Assembly (NCBI GenBank): GCA_040264895.1
Contig: JBDQHL010000002.1
Location: 1 to 64,000 of the forward strand
From: PGYR01 sp040264895
Lineage (GTDB): Bacteria; Bacteroidota; Ignavibacteria; Kapaibacteriales; UBA2268
DNA length: 64,000 nt
Reading direction: 5' to 3'
The notes beneath the pieces are model-generated. The model was not told where the DNA came from. It did not search any database and was given only the letters and a program-made list of their open reading frames with translations. The stretch's first letter is position 1. The number at the start of each line of letters is the position of its first letter. The position numbers were made by a program, and so were the translations under genes. This document shows, piece by piece, positions 9,895-18,175 of the stretch.

Positions 9895-10879
9895 CGGAAT
9901 GGAATTTGCTAATCCTGAGTACTTTTGGCTGCTACTAATTATTCCAATAATGGTAGTTTATAAGATATTTGTGACGAACAAACGAAAGCCAAGCATTGCT
10001 TATTCGGACACTTCAAGCTTTGCAGGAAGTAAGTCGTGGAAAGTGAGAATGCGCGAATTGCCATTCTTTCTACGTTTGGTTGTGATAGCACTAATTACAG
10101 TTGTCATAGCGCGCCCACAAACTACCGAGGGCGAAGAGAAAGTAACTACCGAGGGTATTGACATAGTATTGGCTATGGACGTCTCCTCGTCTATGTTAGC
10201 AGAAGATTTGAAACCAAACAGAATAAAGGCAGCAAAGCAAACAGCTGAGGAATTCATAGACAACAGACCCAATGACAGAATTGGTCTTGTCGTATTCGCT
10301 GGGAAGAGCTTTACTCAAAGCCCAATCACAGTGGATCATACTATATTGAAAGATTTGCTATCGAAACTAAAGACCGGAATAATGGAAGACGGCACAGCTA
10401 TCGGTATGGGGCTTGCTACATCGGTCACTCGACTGAAAGAAAGCAAGGCAAAGAGCCGAGTAGTAATATTACTGACTGACGGAGACAATAACTCTGGTTC
10501 GGTATCACCAGAAACGGCTGCCGAGATAGCTAAGACCTTCGGTATTCGTGTCTATACCATTGCCGTTGGGACTAAGGGCAAAGCACCTTATCCAGTGCAG
10601 ACGCCATTCGGGCAGAGAACGCAGATGGTGGAAGTAAAGATAAACGAGCAGCTACTTACAAAAATTGCTGAAATCACAGATGGACGTTATTTCCGTGCTA
10701 CCGACACGGAATCGCTCTCGGACATATATAAAACTATTGATGAGCTGGAAAAGACCAAGATTGATGTTGCTTATTTCAGCAACTACAACGAAGAGTTTTA
10801 CCCCTATGCAATGGCGGCAATTGGTCTGCTATTCTTAGAGCTACTGCTCCGATTTACCATATTCAGGAAAATACCTTAG
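9887..10879 (+). CDS. batA: BatA-type VWA-domain membrane protein
   Basis: About 330 residues. The chosen ATG at 9887 follows GGAGG by six bases; a longer reading from 9869 has no such site. Two N-terminal membrane helices (YFWLLLIIPIMVVYKIF and LPFFLRLVVIALITVVIA) precede a VWA domain with an intact metal-ion site (AMDVSSSM, then GTAIGMGLA and LLTDGDNNSG). A C-terminal helix (YPYAMAAIGLLFLELLLRF) returns to the membrane. This is the typical BatA layout. No batB or batC follows; the next gene is lipB, starting at the base after the stop. Confidence 0.92.
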   Translation: MFDGMEFANPEYFWLLLIIPIMVVYKIFVTNKRKPSIAYSDTSSFAGSKSWKVRMRELPFFLRLVVIALITVVIARPQTTEGEEKVTTEGIDIVLAMDVSSSMLAEDLKPNRIKAAKQTAEEFIDNRPNDRIGLVVFAGKSFTQSPITVDHTILKDLLSKLKTGIMEDGTAIGMGLATSVTRLKESKAKSRVVILLTDGDNNSGSVSPETAAEIAKTFGIRVYTIAVGTKGKAPYPVQTPFGQRTQMVEVKINEQLLTKIAEITDGRYFRATDTESLSDIYKTIDELEKTKIDVAYFSNYNEEFYPYAMAAIGLLFLELLLRFTIFRKIP

Positions 10880-11509
10880 ATGAATTTTGATATAGAAGAT
10901 TGGGGTCTGATAGACTACCAAACGGCATGGGACAAGCAGAATGAGTTAGTCGATGCTATAAAGAAAGGTGAACGACGCTCAACATTAGTACTGTGCAGCC
11001 ACCCATTAGTTATTACTATGGGTAGGAATTCGAGCTATGATAACTTAGTGCTACCACGCGGTGAGTATGACAATCGCGGAATAGAAGTAATAGACATAAA
11101 CCGCGGCGGCGACGTAACTATGCACAATGAAGGGCAGTTAGTCGGTTACCCTATATTCGATTTGCGTGATTTCAAACAAGATTTGCATTGGTTCTTACGT
11201 CAGATAGAGCAGGCAATAATCAATACCGTTTCCGAATTCGGTATGGAATCAGACAGAGTGGACGGACTGACTGGGGTATGGCTAGAGGAAGCTCGTAAGG
11301 TATGCGCTATAGGGCTTCACTGCTCAAGATGGGTGACCAGCCATGGGTTTGCCCTCAACGTTTGCAATAATGTCAAAGATTTTGATTATATTGTACCATG
11401 TGGAATTGACGACAAAGAAGTAACATCTATAGAAAACGAGATTGGCACAGTAGTTGTTATGGATAAAGTCAAGGAAACAGTAATCGCGGAATTTGGTAAA
11501 TTGTTCTAA
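10880..11509 (+). CDS. lipB: Lipoyl(octanoyl) transferase LipB
   Basis: A 209-residue enzyme that transfers octanoyl groups from acyl carrier protein to the lipoyl domains of 2-oxoacid dehydrogenases and related proteins, the first step of lipoate formation. Family motifs are clear: LVLCSHPLVITMGRNS near the N-terminus, RGGDVTMHNEGQLVGYP, GVWLEEARKVCAIG with the active-site Lys region, SHGFALNV, and VPCGI with the catalytic Cys. Length is normal. It abuts batA with no spacer, so it is probably translated from the same message. lipA is not in the window. Confidence 0.95.
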   Translation: MNFDIEDWGLIDYQTAWDKQNELVDAIKKGERRSTLVLCSHPLVITMGRNSSYDNLVLPRGEYDNRGIEVIDINRGGDVTMHNEGQLVGYPIFDLRDFKQDLHWFLRQIEQAIINTVSEFGMESDRVDGLTGVWLEEARKVCAIGLHCSRWVTSHGFALNVCNNVKDFDYIVPCGIDDKEVTSIENEIGTVVVMDKVKETVIAEFGKLF

Positions 11510-11540
11510 AGAGCAAGCCGAGAGCGGTAATTTTATACAA

Positions 11541-11613
11541 GCGAAAGTAGCTCAGCTGGTAGAGCACAACCTTGCCAAGGTTGGGGTCGCGAGTTCGAAT
11601 CTCGTCTTTCGCT
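11541..11613 (+). tRNA. tRNA-Gly (GCC)
   Basis: A 73-base cloverleaf: acceptor GCGAAAG pairs with CTTTCGC, the D arm contains GCTCAGCTGGTAGAGC, the anticodon stem CAACC/GGTTG carries loop TTGCCAA with anticodon GCC, and the T arm has GTTCGAATC. The discriminator base is T, and CCA is not encoded. It lies 31 bases after lipB and before a strong terminator, so it may be the last element of that transcript. Confidence 0.95.
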
Positions 11614-11647
11614 CTACGGTGCAAACCGTAATTTCCTTTTATGCTGC

Positions 11648-11688
11648 ATGCCTTATCGACACTTCCCCCCGTTGATAAGGCATTTTTT
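11648..11688 (+). terminator. Rho-independent terminator after tRNA-Gly
   Basis: A perfect 10-bp stem ATGCCTTATC (11648-11657) / GATAAGGCAT (11674-11683) is followed by six Ts. It closes the lipB/tRNA transcript. Confidence 0.85.
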
Positions 11689-11778
11689 ATGTGTGATAAA
11701 TTTCCAAAATGCTATTGGTTTAAAAGTAAAGTGATGGTAGTTTATATGGAATCTCAATAATCTATATCTAAAAAATTC

Positions 11779-11786
11779 TATATTTG
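11779..11786 (+). promoter_or_regulatory. Possible -7 box (TATATTTG)
   Basis: TATATTTG fits the Bacteroidota -7 consensus TAnnTTTG and lies 77 bases before the deaminase-like gene. No clear TTG box is seen at the expected distance upstream, so confidence is low. Confidence 0.3.
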
Positions 11787-11862
11787 TACCATAAGTAGCG
11801 TACATGAATGTTCGTATATCAATATAGTTAACGATAATTGAAAAAATACAAACAACTTAAAC

Positions 11863-12462
11863 ATGGATACATTTTTGAAAGAAGCCATTAATGAAGCTCG
11901 AAAAAGACTTCATGAAGGTGGTATACCCATAGGGTCTGTTTTAGTCCACAGCGGACAAGTAATAGGCAAAGGGCACAATAAGCGAATTCAACAATCCAGC
12001 GTTGTATTACATGGAGAGATGGATACTTTAGAAAATGCTGGTCGACAGCCAGCCTCTGTTTACAGGAACTCTGTATTATACACAACATTATCACCTTGCT
12101 CCATGTGTTCCGGAGCAATACTTCTTTATGGTATACCGAAAGTTGTGATTGGAGTAAATCAAACTTTTGGTATTTTAACAACCCAAGATGCTTTAGGCAA
12201 AATGACCGACAAAGAAGTAAAAGATTTTAAAAAAGTATCAAAGTTCCAACCAAGGGAAGTGACAACATCTGACGGAACTAAGGTTGAACTCAAAATGGAT
12301 GGATTTAGCGTTTCTTTGGTGGTGACATTAAAAGGACAAGACTCTGAAACACTTTGGACTACGGGAGGAGAAAATTGCCATAGTTTGATAATTTCACCGG
12401 ACGAGAAATATGTTGCATACCTCTGTGAAATGAGTGGAATATTAGTAATGAAAATAAAATAA
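11863..12462 (+). CDS. Chimeric cytosine deaminase-like protein
   Basis: A 199-residue protein. Residues 1 to about 104 match the cytidine/cytosine deaminase fold, closest in look to the FCY1/TadA group: GIPIGSVLVHSGQVIGKGHN, zinc-site HGEMDTLENAG with the catalytic Glu, and PCSMCSGA with the two Cys ligands. After GVNQTFG the sequence no longer looks like a deaminase; the last 95 residues end in a beta-propeller-like SPDEKYVAYLCEMSGILVMK. This looks like the front of a deaminase gene joined to the back of another gene. Catalytic residues are intact, but the C-terminal helices of the fold appear replaced, so activity is uncertain. Confidence 0.7.
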   Translation: MDTFLKEAINEARKRLHEGGIPIGSVLVHSGQVIGKGHNKRIQQSSVVLHGEMDTLENAGRQPASVYRNSVLYTTLSPCSMCSGAILLYGIPKVVIGVNQTFGILTTQDALGKMTDKEVKDFKKVSKFQPREVTTSDGTKVELKMDGFSVSLVVTLKGQDSETLWTTGGENCHSLIISPDEKYVAYLCEMSGILVMKIK

Positions 12463-12467
12463 AAAAC

Positions 12468-12953
12468 ATGAAACTAGCAATTATTATATTTATTCTAAAT
12501 TCCATTTTTGTTGGTAAGATTATGGGACAAACTTACCAAGTTAAGGTAAATATTAATGACAGTACATATATTATTCTGGAAAAAATTGATTTTGACACGA
12601 CAGAAAAGAAAATTGAATATTTTGAGAATTTCCTAGTTGCAATTAATGGGAGACCAATTTTTGGAACGGATGGAGACTTACCAAAATTTACTTTAATAAA
12701 AGCAACTTTGACAATTGGAAAGAATGAATATGATTTGCAAGTTGACGATATGTATAACCCTTGGTTTGGAAATGGAATTAATGATAGACTGTTTAAAATA
12801 AAAAAAGAAGGAAATAGATACCAGTTAACGGGAATATTCTCTGATGGTGCTGGGTCTTACGGAGCTGAATGGCTAATTGTAGGAAAATCAAGTATTAGAA
12901 CAATATTGACAAATGACGAATGGATATTTGAGTACATCCATGATGAATTATAA
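12468..12953 (+). CDS. Hypothetical secreted protein
   Basis: A 161-residue protein with a cleavable signal peptide (LAIIIFILNSIFVGKIMGQ) and a soluble, beta-rich domain with conserved-looking acidic and aromatic patches (MYNPWFGNGINDRLF; SDGAGSYGAEW). No catalytic motif is recognised. It starts five bases after the chimeric deaminase gene, so the two share a transcript and perhaps a common origin with the foreign C-terminus of that gene. Confidence 0.6.
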   Translation: MKLAIIIFILNSIFVGKIMGQTYQVKVNINDSTYIILEKIDFDTTEKKIEYFENFLVAINGRPIFGTDGDLPKFTLIKATLTIGKNEYDLQVDDMYNPWFGNGINDRLFKIKKEGNRYQLTGIFSDGAGSYGAEWLIVGKSSIRTILTNDEWIFEYIHDEL

Positions 12954-13017
12954 TATTACTCCAAAGCAATCATTGTTATAAATTAGAGAAATAGTTAAGA
13001 GAAAGATTTTATAAATC

Positions 13018-13048
13018 AAAAAAAACGCCAGACTACAATCCGGCGTTT
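13018..13048 (-). terminator. Terminator of the SPFH gene
   Basis: On the minus strand AAACGCC (13048-13042) pairs with GGCGTTT (13029-13023) and is followed by a run of Ts. It lies 16 bases after the stop of the SPFH gene. Confidence 0.75.
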
Positions 13049-13063
13049 ATGTATATATAATTT

Positions 13064-13849
13064 CTACTTATTCGGGTCTATCAAGAATGGAGTTTGACCA
13101 TTCGTGATAATGACTTTGGCGTTGGGTGATTTGGACAGGTTGTCGAAAGCTTCTATGCTTCGCATCTTGATTAAATCCTCGGAAAGACCATCTTTTACTA
13201 TTTTTTGAGCGTCTCTCTGACCTTCAGCTTCTATTACCTTTTTTTTTGCTTCCTGTCTTTCTTTTTCAAGTACGAATTCCATGGTGCTTACTTCACCCTT
13301 GGCTTCTATCACTTTTCTCTCTGCCTCTAGTTCTTCCTTCTTTAGAATGAACTGCATTCGCATAACTTCTTGCTCTGCCTGCAATCTACCTTCGATTGAA
13401 TTATAAAGACCAGGAGGAAGTTTGATAGATTTCATCAATACCGTCTCTATTGTAATGCTTTTTTCTTCAAGATACTCATTCATCCTGTTTGTAATCTCTT
13501 TCTCAATTTCAGCCCTTTTACCAGAGTGCATATCCTTGGCCATGGATCTGGCACATACATCTGCAGCTGTAGAGCGGAAAACACTACTGATGACGCTTTC
13601 GTAATTCGGACCTAACCTTTGGATAAATTCTTGTACATTATTCGCCTCTATCTTGTAAAGAATAGAAATATTCGCCTCAATATTAAGCCCTTCTTTACTT
13701 GGTAAGCTAAGGTTGACTTCCATATTCACAGTACGAATGGGTATTCTTTCCATAGATGTCAAAAATGGATTTAAAAAGTGGGGCCCTAGAGCGTAAGTGT
13801 TTTCAGATAATTTTAGTTCCAAATTATACCTTAGGGAGTCATAGGACAT
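13064..13849 (-). CDS. SPFH/prohibitin-like protein lacking an N-terminal anchor
   Basis: A 261-residue protein of the SPFH (stomatin/prohibitin/flotillin) superfamily. The SPFH core is recognisable (RIPIRTVNMEVNLSLPSKEG; ANISILYKIEANNVQEF; KSIKLPPGLYNSIEGRLQAE) and is followed by a long charged coiled coil with repeated KKEELEAERKVIEAKGE-like units. These proteins normally start with a membrane helix or signal that holds an oligomeric ring at the membrane. Here the ORF begins directly in the SPFH domain, and an in-frame TAA lies three codons upstream of the ATG. The N-terminus may be lost; otherwise this is a cytoplasmic variant. Confidence 0.75.
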   Translation of the reverse strand: MSYDSLRYNLELKLSENTYALGPHFLNPFLTSMERIPIRTVNMEVNLSLPSKEGLNIEANISILYKIEANNVQEFIQRLGPNYESVISSVFRSTAADVCARSMAKDMHSGKRAEIEKEITNRMNEYLEEKSITIETVLMKSIKLPPGLYNSIEGRLQAEQEVMRMQFILKKEELEAERKVIEAKGEVSTMEFVLEKERQEAKKKVIEAEGQRDAQKIVKDGLSEDLIKMRSIEAFDNLSKSPNAKVIITNGQTPFLIDPNK

Positions 13850-14028
13850 TTTTTTCGATTAGGGTAGTAGTTATTTTAACTTTTTAGCGTTTACTTCTGC
13901 TTTTTTTTTAATACATTTTATTTCTGCTGCTGACAAATATCAAATTTTAAAGCACAACCCATTTTACCAATAAATATTTACTACTTCAGTAGTCATAATT
14001 ATTAATTATAGATAACAGTGGAGCCTAT

Positions 14029-15249
14029 ATGCAAGCAAAAGAAGATATACATATAATTGGTGCGGGAATAAGTGGGCTAATTGCTGCTTATGAACTTGAG
14101 CAAACTGGTTACAAACCAACTATCATTGAAAAATCTTATGGAGTAGGTGGTAGAGTTAAAACTATCAATGAGGACGGTCTGGCTTTGGATCTGGGATTCC
14201 AGGTATTACTCAGTGCTTACCCTATGGCAAACAAATATCTTGATATGGATCAACTAAAGTTAACTAAATTAGAGTCAGGTGCATTGGTATATGCAGACGG
14301 TAAATCATATCTAATTGGTGACCCGCTGAGGAATTGGAAAGTTCTTGTTCCAACACTAATGGCAGATATCGGTTCAATCAATGATAAACTGAAAATATTG
14401 AAATTGAACCTAAAAGTAAAGAATAAGTCACTCGAAGAAATATTCAACTCGCCAGAAACAACAACACAAGAGTATTTAGTTGATTTCGGTTTCTCACCAA
14501 GAATAATAGGTCGATTTTTTAAGCCCTTTTTTGCTGGCATTTTCTTAGAGCCTGACCTAAAGACATCAAGTAGAATGTTTGAATTTGTTTACAAGATGTT
14601 TGGTGAAGGGTATGCTTGTATTCCTAAATTAGGTATTGGCGAAATAAGCAAACAGTTGAAGAGCAAATTGAAAAACACCAATTTCATATTCAATACCGAG
14701 GTAGAAAAAGTGACCAGTACTGATATTATTACTAGTTCTGGTGAACAAATACCTCACAAAGGAGTGATAGTAACAAACAATGCTTCCTCAATAATAGATG
14801 GACATAAGGCTCCTGTGATAAGCTGGAAAGAATGTATGTGTTTGTATTTTGAGGTTGATAAAACTAACATACCTGGTGGCACAATTGGATTGGTTACAGA
14901 AACAGATAGTTATTCGAACAATTTATATGCTTACAAAGATACTAGTACAGGTAAGAATATCCTGTCTATTACTACCCTTCAGCATAATAATAAGTCTGAC
15001 GAGGAGATAATAGAAAAGGTGATAGAAGAAATTAAGAAATACACAGGTGCTTCACAGGTTAGTTATATTCAGAACTATAGAATTAAACAAGCGTTACCTG
15101 ATATAGGAAACTTAAGTTTGACAGCGAAACCAAAAGAGATTGAAGTTAGAGAAAATGTTTTTCTTGCAGGTGACTATCTGCTAAATGGCTCACTGAACGC
15201 AGCCATGGAATCTGGAAAACTTGCAGCGCAAGGAATTATAGGAAAATAA
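14029..15249 (+). CDS. FAD-dependent amine oxidase/phytoene desaturase-like protein
   Basis: A 406-residue flavoprotein. The N-terminal dinucleotide-binding motif (IIGAGISGLIAAYELEQ) is followed by the family GVGGRVKT motif, and the C-terminus has the FAD-closing motif FLAGDYLLNGSLNAAMESG. This is the layout of NAD(P)/FAD-dependent amine oxidases and carotenoid desaturase relatives; the substrate cannot be told. The flavin reductase-like gene starts 36 bases downstream, and both may be one operon. Both enzymes would use flavins. Confidence 0.85.
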   Translation: MQAKEDIHIIGAGISGLIAAYELEQTGYKPTIIEKSYGVGGRVKTINEDGLALDLGFQVLLSAYPMANKYLDMDQLKLTKLESGALVYADGKSYLIGDPLRNWKVLVPTLMADIGSINDKLKILKLNLKVKNKSLEEIFNSPETTTQEYLVDFGFSPRIIGRFFKPFFAGIFLEPDLKTSSRMFEFVYKMFGEGYACIPKLGIGEISKQLKSKLKNTNFIFNTEVEKVTSTDIITSSGEQIPHKGVIVTNNASSIIDGHKAPVISWKECMCLYFEVDKTNIPGGTIGLVTETDSYSNNLYAYKDTSTGKNILSITTLQHNNKSDEEIIEKVIEEIKKYTGASQVSYIQNYRIKQALPDIGNLSLTAKPKEIEVRENVFLAGDYLLNGSLNAAMESGKLAAQGIIGK

Positions 15250-15285
15250 AAAATTAGTTAATTATCAATTCAAATTAGTAATCAA

Positions 15286-15921
15286 ATGCCAACATACAAT
15301 TTACAAGATATATTAAACCTCGAAAAGTATCACAGGATCTCATTGATAAACAAAATGTCAGGACTAAGAAGCGCTAACTTAATTGGTTCTAAAAGTAATA
15401 ATGGGATTTCTAATTTAGCTGTTTTCAATTCGGTTACCCACATAGGAGCAAAACCACCTCTTTTGGGTTTTATCCTAAGGCCACTATTAGCTGAACGACA
15501 CACATACTCTAATATCAAAGAGAATAGATATTATACGATTAATCATGTGAACAAAGCAATACATCAGAACACGCATAAAAGTTCGGCTAAATTTCCAAAA
15601 GATGTGTCTGAATTTGACGAATGCGGTTTGACAGAGACATACATTGATAATTTTCCAGCTCCTTTCGTAGAGGAAAGCAAAATAAAGATTGGGCTTTCAT
15701 TTCAAGAGGAAGTTCTTATTAATACTAATAAAACTATTTTGATGGTAGGAAGAATAGAAAAATTAATCCTACCAGATGAAGGAATCAGTGATGATGGTGA
15801 TGTCAACTTTGAAACTTTAGACACAGTTGGAATAGGTGGATTGGACACTTATTACGAATGCAAACGAATAGCAAGGTATGAATATGCAAGAGCAGATAGT
15901 GAGATTAAGAAAATAGACTAA
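15286..15921 (+). CDS. Flavin reductase-like (FMN-binding split barrel) protein
   Basis: A 211-residue protein with the flavin reductase-like split-barrel fold: SGLRSANLIGSKSNNGISNL and AVFNSVTHIGAKPPLLGFIL at the FMN-binding N-terminal half, then YTINHVNKAIHQNTHKSSA. Such proteins bind FMN and reduce it or use it to reduce other substrates. It is cytoplasmic with no signal peptide. It follows the FAD oxidase gene on the same strand. Confidence 0.82.
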   Translation: MPTYNLQDILNLEKYHRISLINKMSGLRSANLIGSKSNNGISNLAVFNSVTHIGAKPPLLGFILRPLLAERHTYSNIKENRYYTINHVNKAIHQNTHKSSAKFPKDVSEFDECGLTETYIDNFPAPFVEESKIKIGLSFQEEVLINTNKTILMVGRIEKLILPDEGISDDGDVNFETLDTVGIGGLDTYYECKRIARYEYARADSEIKKID

Positions 15922-15951
15922 AAAAACTAAGCATAGTCTTAACTTTCATTA

Positions 15952-16353
15952 CTACTTCACAAAATGTACCATCTGAATCTTATCATTCTCAATAGTGTAG
16001 ATAGCAATGGCGTTCACTATCTCACCCTCTACTATACCTGTTACTTCCTCTGTATCGATTACTACATTGCCAAGGACTTCGCGGTTGGTCAGTTTGCAGT
16101 GTAGGTTTACTGCCTTCTCGAACATTTTGCCGTACCTCTCCCTCATCTTTTCTTTACCTTTGTACATCAGTTGATCAGGGAAAGTATATATCTCCACACT
16201 ATCGCTAAAAGGAATAAGGAAGCTATCAATATCGCGGTTGTTGTATGCTGCCAGTTGCTCAGCGGCTAATCGCTCAGCAGTTTCCTCTTTCGTTTGTGAG
16301 AATAATATACTTGAAAAAAGTATTAGAGTTATTATTAGGGCGATTATTTTCAT
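15952..16353 (-). CDS. Secreted NTF2-like/SnoaL-fold protein
   Basis: A 133-residue protein with a signal peptide (residues 1-19, ending LFSQ) and an NTF2-like (SnoaL/DUF4440) domain: ERLAAEQLAAYNNRDIDSFL, then SDSVEIYTFPDQLMYKGKE and ENDKIQMVHFVK. In related proteins this fold is a small-molecule pocket; the ligand is unknown. The stop lies 30 bases from the convergent flavin reductase gene. The gene sits 34 bases after the interrupted acpH and may share its promoter. Confidence 0.8.
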   Translation of the reverse strand: MKIIALIITLILFSSILFSQTKEETAERLAAEQLAAYNNRDIDSFLIPFSDSVEIYTFPDQLMYKGKEKMRERYGKMFEKAVNLHCKLTNREVLGNVVIDTEEVTGIVEGEIVNAIAIYTIENDKIQMVHFVK

Positions 16354-16387
16354 TGTTTGATTCTTGTTTCTGTTGATTTAATTTGGT

Positions 16388-16969
16388 CTAACAATCGCAA
16401 TGGCTATTCACATAAGCGATAATATCTTGGAAAAAAGCATTGAACTCCTCGGTAAACAAGTCGTAAACATCGCGGAGATGATCCACAGCACCACCGAAAT
16501 TTGATGGGAAACTGGTGCGTTCATCCATTTTGTCGAGCGTGAATTTCAGCCCTTCTAGGGATTTGTAATTGCTAAGCCAGTCGTATTCTATCATTCGCGG
16601 AAGACTGCGTTTTAAGCGAACAGGCATAACTTCCATTCTCTTTGAAAATATCTTATATACATCCTTTGCATAGTCAGGAAGTGATAGGTCAGAATAGCGT
16701 TCCCAATTATTGGCAAGTAGATGATCGTATAGGACATCGATAACCACAGGCGAGTACTTCTTGTGGTGTGGTCTCAGTCTTTTAGTTGCCTTCCGAACTA
16801 TATCGTGCTTATCTGTGTAGGAATCAATTTTCCTGTGTAGCTCTATTCCAGCATAGATTTCATCAGGCACATGCGTCAACTCCTACATCGTTATGGAATC
16901 TGCGATAAAGTTACCTATCAGCAAGTCTTCGTTTTCACAAGACAGAAATATATGGGCGAGGTAGTTCAT
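16388..16969 (-). pseudogene. acpH: AcpH-like ACP phosphodiesterase with in-frame TAG
   Basis: The family (DUF479) removes the 4'-phosphopantetheine group from acyl carrier protein. The complete reading frame runs from ATG at 16969 (MNYLAHIFLSCENEDLLIGN) through GNFIADSITM to an in-frame TAG at 16885-16883, then continues ELTHVPDEIYAGIELHRKID and so on to a normal end, 193 codons in all. The TAG lies where relatives usually have a basic residue such as Lys. Everything downstream is intact, including HRKIDSYTDKH and VIDVLYDHLLANNW. A restart at 16879 would lack the N-terminal metal-site region, so activity would be lost without readthrough. Confidence 0.85.
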
Positions 16970-17027
16970 AGTATGAGTAGACGATTCTATTAAGAAAAAG
17001 ATGTATATAGGTTTAGATTGTAGTTTT

Positions 17028-17474
17028 TTATGTGTGAAGGATAGATATTATTTCCTTACCAAACTTTTCAATTTTCTTCTCACCCCATCCATGAACTTTA
17101 GACAATTCAAAAAAAATTGGACGGTTTCTCTTTTGCAACCGAATATATATCTGTATTTAATAAAATCATAAAGATTGGAAGTGATTCTTGTTTTGCTTTC
17201 TCTTCTCTCCATTTTTTAATTTTTTCTACAACTTCTAACTCATCATCATTTAAATCAATTTTTTCATATTTAATCTTTTTAAATGTATCGTACTCTATAG
17301 ATTCATTTTTTTATCAGTGTATTGAATGATGATTGACCAATAATTGATAGAGTCATTAACAAAAATACTTGATATTTCTATTACATGCACAGAATTGAGA
17401 AAGTCATTTATTAGGTTTTCATCGTACTCTTTATATAATTCATCAGTTCTTATTTTAAAGATTTTTATATTCAT
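17028..17474 (-). pseudogene. HRDC-domain protein, frameshifted in two homopolymers
   Basis: Conceptual repair gives a protein of about 148 residues: MNIKIFKIRTDELYKEYDEN at the start, a linker, then an HRDC nucleic-acid-binding domain (WREEKAKQESLPIFMILLNT; DIYSVAKEKPSNFFELSKVH; GWGEKKIEKFGKEIISILHT). The frame is lost at a 7-base A-run on the minus strand (17312-17306), where one A is missing before NESIEYDTFKKIKYEKID, and again at an 8-base T-run (17116-17109), where one T is extra. The two shifts cancel. They point to slippage in cells or to homopolymer sequencing errors. Small stand-alone HRDC proteins occur in Bacteroidota; their role is unknown. Confidence 0.8.
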
Positions 17475-17485
17475 TTTAGTAAAAA

Positions 17486-18064
17486 TTACTCAATAGAAAT
17501 CTTTTTCGTTTCCCAGCTCCCATCATCTAATCTAAAACTAAATATAAGCTCATTTCCATTAAGCGCAAAATCTTTAAATAGAGAATTGGTGCTCAAAACA
17601 TTGTTTTCCTTTCCTGAAGTCGAAACAACACCTGATTTAAAATCAAATGGAAACTTCTTATCCGAATTGTGATTTAAGAAAATCATTTCTGTGTATGTTG
17701 TATCAGAGAAATAAAGCAAATAATTCTCATCGGTATCACCCCATACAAATTGCGAACTGTAAATACGATTTATTTCTGTGCCCGTATCTTTATTAATAAA
17801 AACAACTGTTTTATCAAAATCAAATTTTGCTTCTTCAAGATTACCTATGGCAAGATTGCATGACCCTCTATTGAAGTAAGCATCTCTATTATTATCATTC
17901 AATTCAATAGAGTTAGTGTAATCTTTTACTGCTTCTTCGTAGTTCTGATTGCTGTGCTTCTCGAAGCCACTATTATAGTATTCTTTAAATGTTTGACCCG
18001 TAGCAGCTTGAAGAGCTATTAAAACAACTGTCAAAAAAAACAATATTGATCTATTCATTTGCAT
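17486..18064 (-). CDS. Secreted TPR protein
   Basis: A 192-residue protein with signal peptide (ending AATGQ) and two or three TPR units (YNSGFEKHSNQNYEEAVKDY; NRDAYFNRGSCNLAIGNLEE). A beta-rich C-terminal half follows (YLLYFSDTTYTEMIFLNHN) and ends in SWETKKISIE. ATG at 18058 (MNRSILFF) is an equally good start. TPRs serve protein-protein contacts; no enzyme motif is present. It lies 11 bases upstream of the broken HRDC gene in the same direction. Confidence 0.7.
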   Translation of the reverse strand: MQMNRSILFFLTVVLIALQAATGQTFKEYYNSGFEKHSNQNYEEAVKDYTNSIELNDNNRDAYFNRGSCNLAIGNLEEAKFDFDKTVVFINKDTGTEINRIYSSQFVWGDTDENYLLYFSDTTYTEMIFLNHNSDKKFPFDFKSGVVSTSGKENNVLSTNSLFKDFALNGNELIFSFRLDDGSWETKKISIE

Positions 18065-18175
18065 TAACCTTTTTTTCTAATATCCATTTAGTGTTAATGA
18101 AGATAATATCAATTCTATCCAATTACAAACTGAGAGTAGGTTTGTAAACATTAGATATTCAGTTTAAAAACACTA

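Noticed and set aside
11493..11675. ORF of 60 codons overlapping tRNA-Gly
   Set aside because: It runs through the tRNA and into the terminator and shows no protein-like pattern.
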